NCBI RefSeq assembly: GCF_017591425.1
Contig: NW_024467101.1
Span: 12,040,918 to 12,104,917, forward strand
DNA: 64,000 nucleotides
Origin: Ochotona curzoniae
Lineage: Eukaryota; Chordata; Mammalia; Lagomorpha; Ochotonidae
Direction of reading: 5' to 3'
A program made the position numbers and the translations under genes. The notes under the pieces were generated by a model. The model was not told where the DNA came from and searched no databases. It worked only from the letters and a program-made list of their open reading frames with translations. How positions within the stretch are numbered: position 1 is the first letter of the stretch; every line of letters starts with the position of its first letter. Positions 59,378 to 64,000 of the stretch are shown piece by piece.

Positions 59378-59657
59378 AAGGACGTGTGCATGGAGAGATT
59401 GGCAGCAATTCATAACTGTTGGACTATCAAAACCACTTGAGTAAGACCCTCGGAGCCACACATCAGGGACCTGGGATGGGTGGGAGACTGGGTGGGGCTT
59501 CTCCCTTTACCTCCCCATTTACCCCCAGATAGAGAAAAAAAATGTATGGAAATGATAGTTTTATCCTCTTTCCTGTAACCCTTAAACCTTTATGCCCTAA
59601 TTAACTATGTAAAGATTGTCAGAAATATAATAAAAAATGGAAAAAAGGACGTGTGCA
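59378..59657 (+). mobile_element. 5'-truncated L1 insertion with 13-bp target duplication
   Basis: A 254-bp insert (59,391-59,644) ends in an AATAAAAAATGGAAAAAA poly-A stretch and is flanked by perfect aaggacgtgtgca repeats at 59,378-59,390 and 59,645-59,657. The interrupted sequence has a paralogue at about 61,890-62,020 that reads straight through. The insert looks like an L1 3' UTR, assigned from its 3' A-rich end and target duplication; the family is from memory. Confidence 0.85.
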
Positions 59658-60029
59658 AATAACAAACCTATAAGCTAGATCATGAAATCTTCATTCTCTT
59701 GGGGTCTTTTCCATGTTTCCTTACAGAACAGTGGCTGGATGCATTCCCACTGTGAGGACAGCTTAGTAGGATGTAAGCAGGCAGTGTGCGATCTTGCTTC
59801 CTCTTCCCCACAACCCCTCCCCTAAAGCTGTAACTAGCAGCAGTTGGCTTCTTACCCTCCTAGGCCCTTCTCAAGACATACAAACTCAAGCCACATCTTA
59901 CTTCTTTCTCATTTTTTCCTTTCCTTTCCTTCCTTCACTTCCTTATTCTCTTGCCCTTCCTCACTGCCTTCCTTTTCCTTAATAGAGTGCCTGCTGGCGT
60001 TGCACCCATACAAATGCCCCATGCTTCTT

Positions 60030-60310
60030 CTTTTTTAAAAATCTGTTTGAGAGGGTGAGGGTTAGAGGAAGAGAGGGAGAAAGAGAGGCAGTGTTTTCTG
60101 TTCATTAGTTTATTCCCCCAATTCTTGCATAGCCAGGGCTGGCTTGGGCCAAAGCAAGGATCCAAGTACCCAGTCCGGATCTCCTACATGGGTGGCAGGT
60201 ACCCAGCCACTCTAAGCCATCATTGCCATCTCCCAGGAGACATATTAGCAGGAAATTGGAGCAAGGAACAGAGCTTGGAGTTATCCCAAATACTCCAAAA
60301 GTGTGGGACA
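60030..60310 (-). mobile_element. Old lagomorph SINE, minus orientation
   Basis: Blocks ttctgttcattagtttattcc and ggatctcctacatgggtggc with a tail-like T run at the left. Confidence 0.6.
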
Positions 60311-60319
60311 TGGGCTTTT

Positions 60320-60660
60320 GTTTTTTAAAGGATTTATTTATTTTTATTGGAAAGGCAGATCAGATTTACAGAGACAAGGAGAGGTAGGTAGAAAAATCTT
60401 CCACCTGCTGGCTCACTTCCCCAATGGTCACAATGGCAAGAGATGGGACAATCCGAAGCCAGGAGCTAGGAACTTCTTCCGGGTCACCCATGTGGGTGCA
60501 GGGTCCCAAGGTTTTGAGTCATCCTCTACTGCTTTCCCAGGCCACAAGCAAGGAGCTGAGTGGGAAGTGGAGCCAGAACACAAACCGGTGTCCATATGGG
60601 ATCCCAGAGCACTGTGAGGTGAGGATTTAGCCACTGAGCCATCATGCTTGGCCCATGACA
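60320..60660 (-). mobile_element. Lagomorph C-type SINE, minus orientation
   Basis: T tail, tttttattggaaaggcagat, full reverse body, head gccactgagccatcatgcttgg. Confidence 0.85.
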
Positions 60661-60809
60661 AGGGTATGTTAATCCCTGTCCCAAACCACTAGCTTAGGTG
60701 CCCGTCCCAAAAGTCCCCATTGTCACCAGGACTTTCTCTGGTCACTAAAGCTTGCTTTGCTTTCCCATGAGGTCACTCAGAAAGCCCAGGGAGTTTAACC
60801 CTCCCAAAG

Positions 60810-61100
60810 GCAGTGTTCAGCACAGGACCATAACCTCATCCTAAGTAAGATGATGTGGACTGCGTGCTTGTGTAGTCTCGCAGAGTAAACTGCTTGCTGT
60901 TGAACCTCAGTGTCAGGACCATCTTTCCAAGAGACAACGTGGATGTCTGCATCCGTTCTTGTAGAGAACCCTTCTGCACCACTTTTAACAGCTGCACCAT
61001 CTTCCACTGTGGCTGGTTAATCATTTAGGTGGCCACCCCCTACTGATTCGTGTTTAGGTTGTGTCCAATTTCTTGCTTTTCCAAAAGGTGTCACGGGAAA
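60810..61100 (-). mobile_element. Probable old L1 or HAL1 piece, antisense
   Basis: The wording ttaacagctgcaccatcttcc and gtgtccaatttcttgcttttcc resembles antisense old L1; weakly conserved. Confidence 0.4.
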
Positions 61101-61889
61101 TAGCTTGTTTACCCTGCCCCTACCCGCAGCGCTTGCTGATAGCAGCTCGCCCTGAAAATTAGCTGCTTGAAATTCCACTAGAAGATGGCAGTGATTAGAA
61201 TCACCCTACAAAATGCAAGAACCGGCACTGACATTAGCAATGTCCAGAGGCAGCTGATCTCCGGGTAAATCAATCCTCTGAAGAGGATAATCACAATTAG
61301 AAATTTGCATTCCAATCAGGTGCTTTGAAAAGAAATGGCCCAGGAGTCTCACTATGGCGTTTTTAGGAGGTCTGTGGAGGAAAACGGCAGAGCCAGGGCA
61401 GCTTGGCAAGCTAATCTGAAGAACATCCCAAGGCAAGTGGCAAAGCTGTGACAGGTCCACCAGTCTTTGAGAGCAGCTTGAACTCCAGCAAGGTTAGCAC
61501 AGCATCTCTGTCAGCCATGTGTGTTTGTCTGCTGAAGCCTACAGTGCCCTCTGCTGGACAAAGCTACACGTTGGCCCCAGCACCCACCCACCTGTATCTG
61601 GAATATATTTTCCTGAGATTTGTGCTATTAGAGGGGACTGTGGTTTTGGGGGCTTATGCACAGATGCTAAATTTTTTCCAAAAAGCATATTATTTTGGAC
61701 GATAAATGTAAAGGCAGTATCTACTCCATCGTTTGAATGAAATACGATTCCTGCCACATGTTCCTTCTTAGGAAGCAAAATCACTCAACATCTGTGATTC
61801 ATCCTGTGGTTGATCGTGGCTCCGCCTCCCTGCCTCCAAGCAAACGGAAACTCACTCTGCATTTGCCAGAATGCAGTTCAGTATTCTCC

Positions 61890-62025
61890 AAGGGCGAAGC
61901 TACTCCTGGCTTTGGATGTGAAGGACGTGTGCAGATAACAAATCTATAAGCTAGATTATGAAATCTTCATTCTTTTGGGGTCTTTTCCACGTTTACTTAT
62001 AGAACAGTGGCTGGATGCAGTTATA
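61890..62025. repeat. Paralogous repeat, empty-site copy
   Basis: This segment, gctactcctggctttggatg to cagtggctggatgcag, is a diverged duplicate of 59,355-59,390 plus 59,645-59,745. It lacks the L1 insert present in the other copy. The parent repeat family is not known to me. Confidence 0.85.
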
Positions 62026-62549
62026 ATGACTTCTGTGGTTCAGCCTTGAAATGGTATAGCACAATCTAATTCATCCACTTTTAGGAGGTGCTGCCACCGA
62101 GTATTATAAACACGTGGAAACTCTTCATTTCCTTTGTCCCCATAAATCCCTTTTTCAACAAAAAGCTGTTAAATAATGTGAGTAGGAGAGCCATCCTTAG
62201 AGGCAGACAAGAATAACAATGTCTAATTAAGATGTCATTATTTGATGTAAATTGCAAAAATATCAAAAATGTGTGGTCTCTTCAGGGACTAAATATTTCT
62301 TCTGTAATTTTGTTTATTGCTTTCATTGCTCTTACAGATAAGCAAGCTAACAGAGTCCTGAAAACAAGAGGCTTTGTCGCACGATGCTGACATCTCAGCT
62401 CTGCTACTGACCAGGTGTGTGGCTCTGTACATGTCACTTTAATTTTTTACCATCTCAGATTTGGGCTTAGCGCTGTAGCTTAGTGGTTAGGGTGCTGCTT
62501 GGGACACCTGCAGCCCATGTCAGGGTGCCTGGGATCCCATCCCAGGTGA

Positions 62550-62890
62550 TTTTTAAAAGACATTTACTTATTTATTTGAAAGTTGTATCAGCATACACAC
62601 AGGCGCTGTAGACTTCAGAGAGATATTTTTCCATTTACCGATTCACTCCCCAAATCGCCACAACAGCTAGGGCTGGTCTTAGCTGAAACAGGTGCCAACA
62701 ACTCCATCTGGGTCTCCCTTCTGGGTAGCAGGGGCCCAAACAGTTAGGTGATGATGCATGCCTTCCACGTGCATTAGCAGGGAGCTGGATCAGAAGTGAA
62801 GCAACAGGGATTTGAACCATCACTCTCTCTACAAGATGCCAGTGTTGTAAGTAGCAGCTGAACCTGCTGCATTCCAATACTGGCCACCCC
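62550..62890 (-). mobile_element. Older lagomorph SINE flanked by plus SINE pieces
   Basis: A minus SINE (attcactccccaaatcgccac, agcagggagctggatcagaag). It is flanked by a plus head at 62,465-62,545 (gcttagcgctgtagcttagtgg) and a plus 3' part at 62,890-63,115, so it probably inserted into an older plus SINE. Confidence 0.7.
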
Positions 62891-64000
62891 TCAGCTCAGC
62901 TTCCTGCTGATGCACACACTGGGAGGCAGGAGATGATTGCTCAAGCGCTTGGGTTCTTGCTACCACATGGGAGATTGGAAATGAGCTCCTGGTTCCTGTC
63001 GCAAGCCTGGCACTGCCCTGGCTGTTGCAGGCATTTGGGAAATGACCCAGTGGAGTCCCCCAACGAATCTCTCACTCTCACTTTGCTTTTCCAATACGTA
63101 AAGGTAGAAAAAAAAGTTAAGTTGATGGTTGATGGCCAATGATGTGATCAACCATGCTCATGCAACAAAGTTTTTGTAAACACGCACAGGGACAGGAAAG
63201 GACAGGTTAGGAGCCCTCATGTGGCTGAGCAGGTGAAGACTGGAGAGGGGTGCTGTCGCACCTGCCGAGGGTGTGAATGTGCTGTGCTACCTTGCCCTGT
63301 CTTCCTTCTTCTGTAGCATTTGTAACATGCTGTCCTCTGGGGGTAACCAAAATTAGTGTTTCCCTGAGGTCTATGTGCCTTTCTGGCGGATCTACTGAAC
63401 CCGTAAAGAGGGCCTAGGCACCCTGATTTATGGCCAGCTGGTCAGACACACAGGGAAAGCCAGCTGGGGTTCTCAGCTGGCATTTGGAACATCTGCGGGT
63501 GAACTGCTCATCTGTGAAGGAATCTTCCCTGTATGAGGGAAACAGTCCCCTGGTAGGTGAGCAGCTTGGGAATGGGGCAAGGACTCTGTCGCCAGGAACT
63601 CCTCCAGCCGAGCCACCAGCCCTTTCCAGCCCTGCAAATGGCCTCAGCTTCAAGCTCCAGTGGCTCCTAAACCCGTGGCAGATGAGGGGAAGTTACCCTC
63701 CTTGCTCTGTGGAGCCCTGGAGGAATGAGTCCAGAAGAAGGGAGTGGCACTCACTGTCCAGCCGCAGGCTTGTGTGTTGATCTGCACGTTGGGTCTCCTC
63801 CCCTCGCTAAAGTTCTTTCCACCCCACTGTCATGCTGACATACAGCTTTCTTCCCAAAGCCCTCAGGGGTGGCGGAGGGGTCTGATGCTTGAAGTACACA
63901 TCAATTTGTTCTGCTGGGTCCTGGGAAGGGAGCATCACGCAGGCTAACATTTTCCATTCTAAGGGACCCCATGATGTGGGTAGGTTGTTATTCCCATTTT

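Larger units (their letters stand above)
56173..64000 (-). other. SVOP: SVOP intron, 7.8 kb, no further exon seen
   Basis: I searched the minus strand for the preceding SVOP exon (YYGILSAFAPVYSW-type and GIGGVPQ-type peptides) and found none, so this is read as one intron running off the window. It contains SINEs, L1 pieces, a duplicated 120-bp repeat and one unexplained ORF (58,219-58,833). Confidence 0.7.

Overview
The window is nuclear genomic DNA of a placental mammal, and almost certainly a lagomorph. Dozens of tRNA-derived C-type SINEs with the head 'gcctggcatggtagcctagtggctaaagtcc' style (written here only as a description of the consensus) and A-rich AATAAA-containing tails lie throughout. 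Their exact wording resembles what I remember of the pika (Ochotona) subfamily more than the rabbit one, so pika is my best guess, from memory of repeat families and not from a search. Ancient mammalian repeats (MIR, L2, old L1, a MaLR LTR, MER2/Tigger-like DNA transposon pieces) fill much of the rest.

Three protein-coding genes are supported, in the order known from human 12q24.11 (SSH1 - DAO - SVOP). (1) Positions 1 to about 18,330: the 5' end of SSH1 on the minus strand, meaning a CpG-island promoter, the first coding exon (23 codons, 17,857-17,925) and the first 17.9 kb of intron 1. (2) 28,807 to about 40,275: the complete coding region of DAO (D-amino-acid oxidase) on the plus strand, ten coding exons that join with GT/AG junctions and consistent phases into exactly 347 codons plus stop, ending in the peroxisomal signal SHL. 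A 3' UTR with an AATAAA at 40,250 follows. The non-coding first exon was not located. (3) 43,646 to beyond the right edge: the 3' part of SVOP on the minus strand, ten coding exons encoding the last 355 residues (transmembrane segments about 5 to 12 of the MFS fold); earlier exons lie outside the window.

SSH1 and DAO are head to head, with about 10.9 kb between their start codons. DAO and SVOP are tail to tail, with 3.6 kb between stop codons. The three proteins are not one pathway: SSH1 is a cofilin phosphatase acting on actin, DAO is a peroxisomal flavoenzyme that removes D-serine and other D-amino acids, and SVOP is a synaptic-vesicle membrane protein. Their adjacency is conserved synteny, not an operon.

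No wholly new system was found. The most interesting signals are: a 5'-truncated L1 insertion with a perfect 13-bp target duplication whose empty site is preserved in a paralogous copy 2.3 kb away; several SINE insertions with readable target duplications (one inside a MIR in DAO intron 3); a near-palindromic pair of opposed SINEs just upstream of DAO coding exon 1; two diverged LTR-like copies between SSH1 and DAO; a 46-bp G-rich minisatellite in SSH1 intron 1; a long degenerate TGG/TGATGG-rich tract in DAO introns; an Arg-to-Trp change next to the DAO active-site arginine; and an unexplained 204-codon ORF on the sense strand of an SVOP intron.
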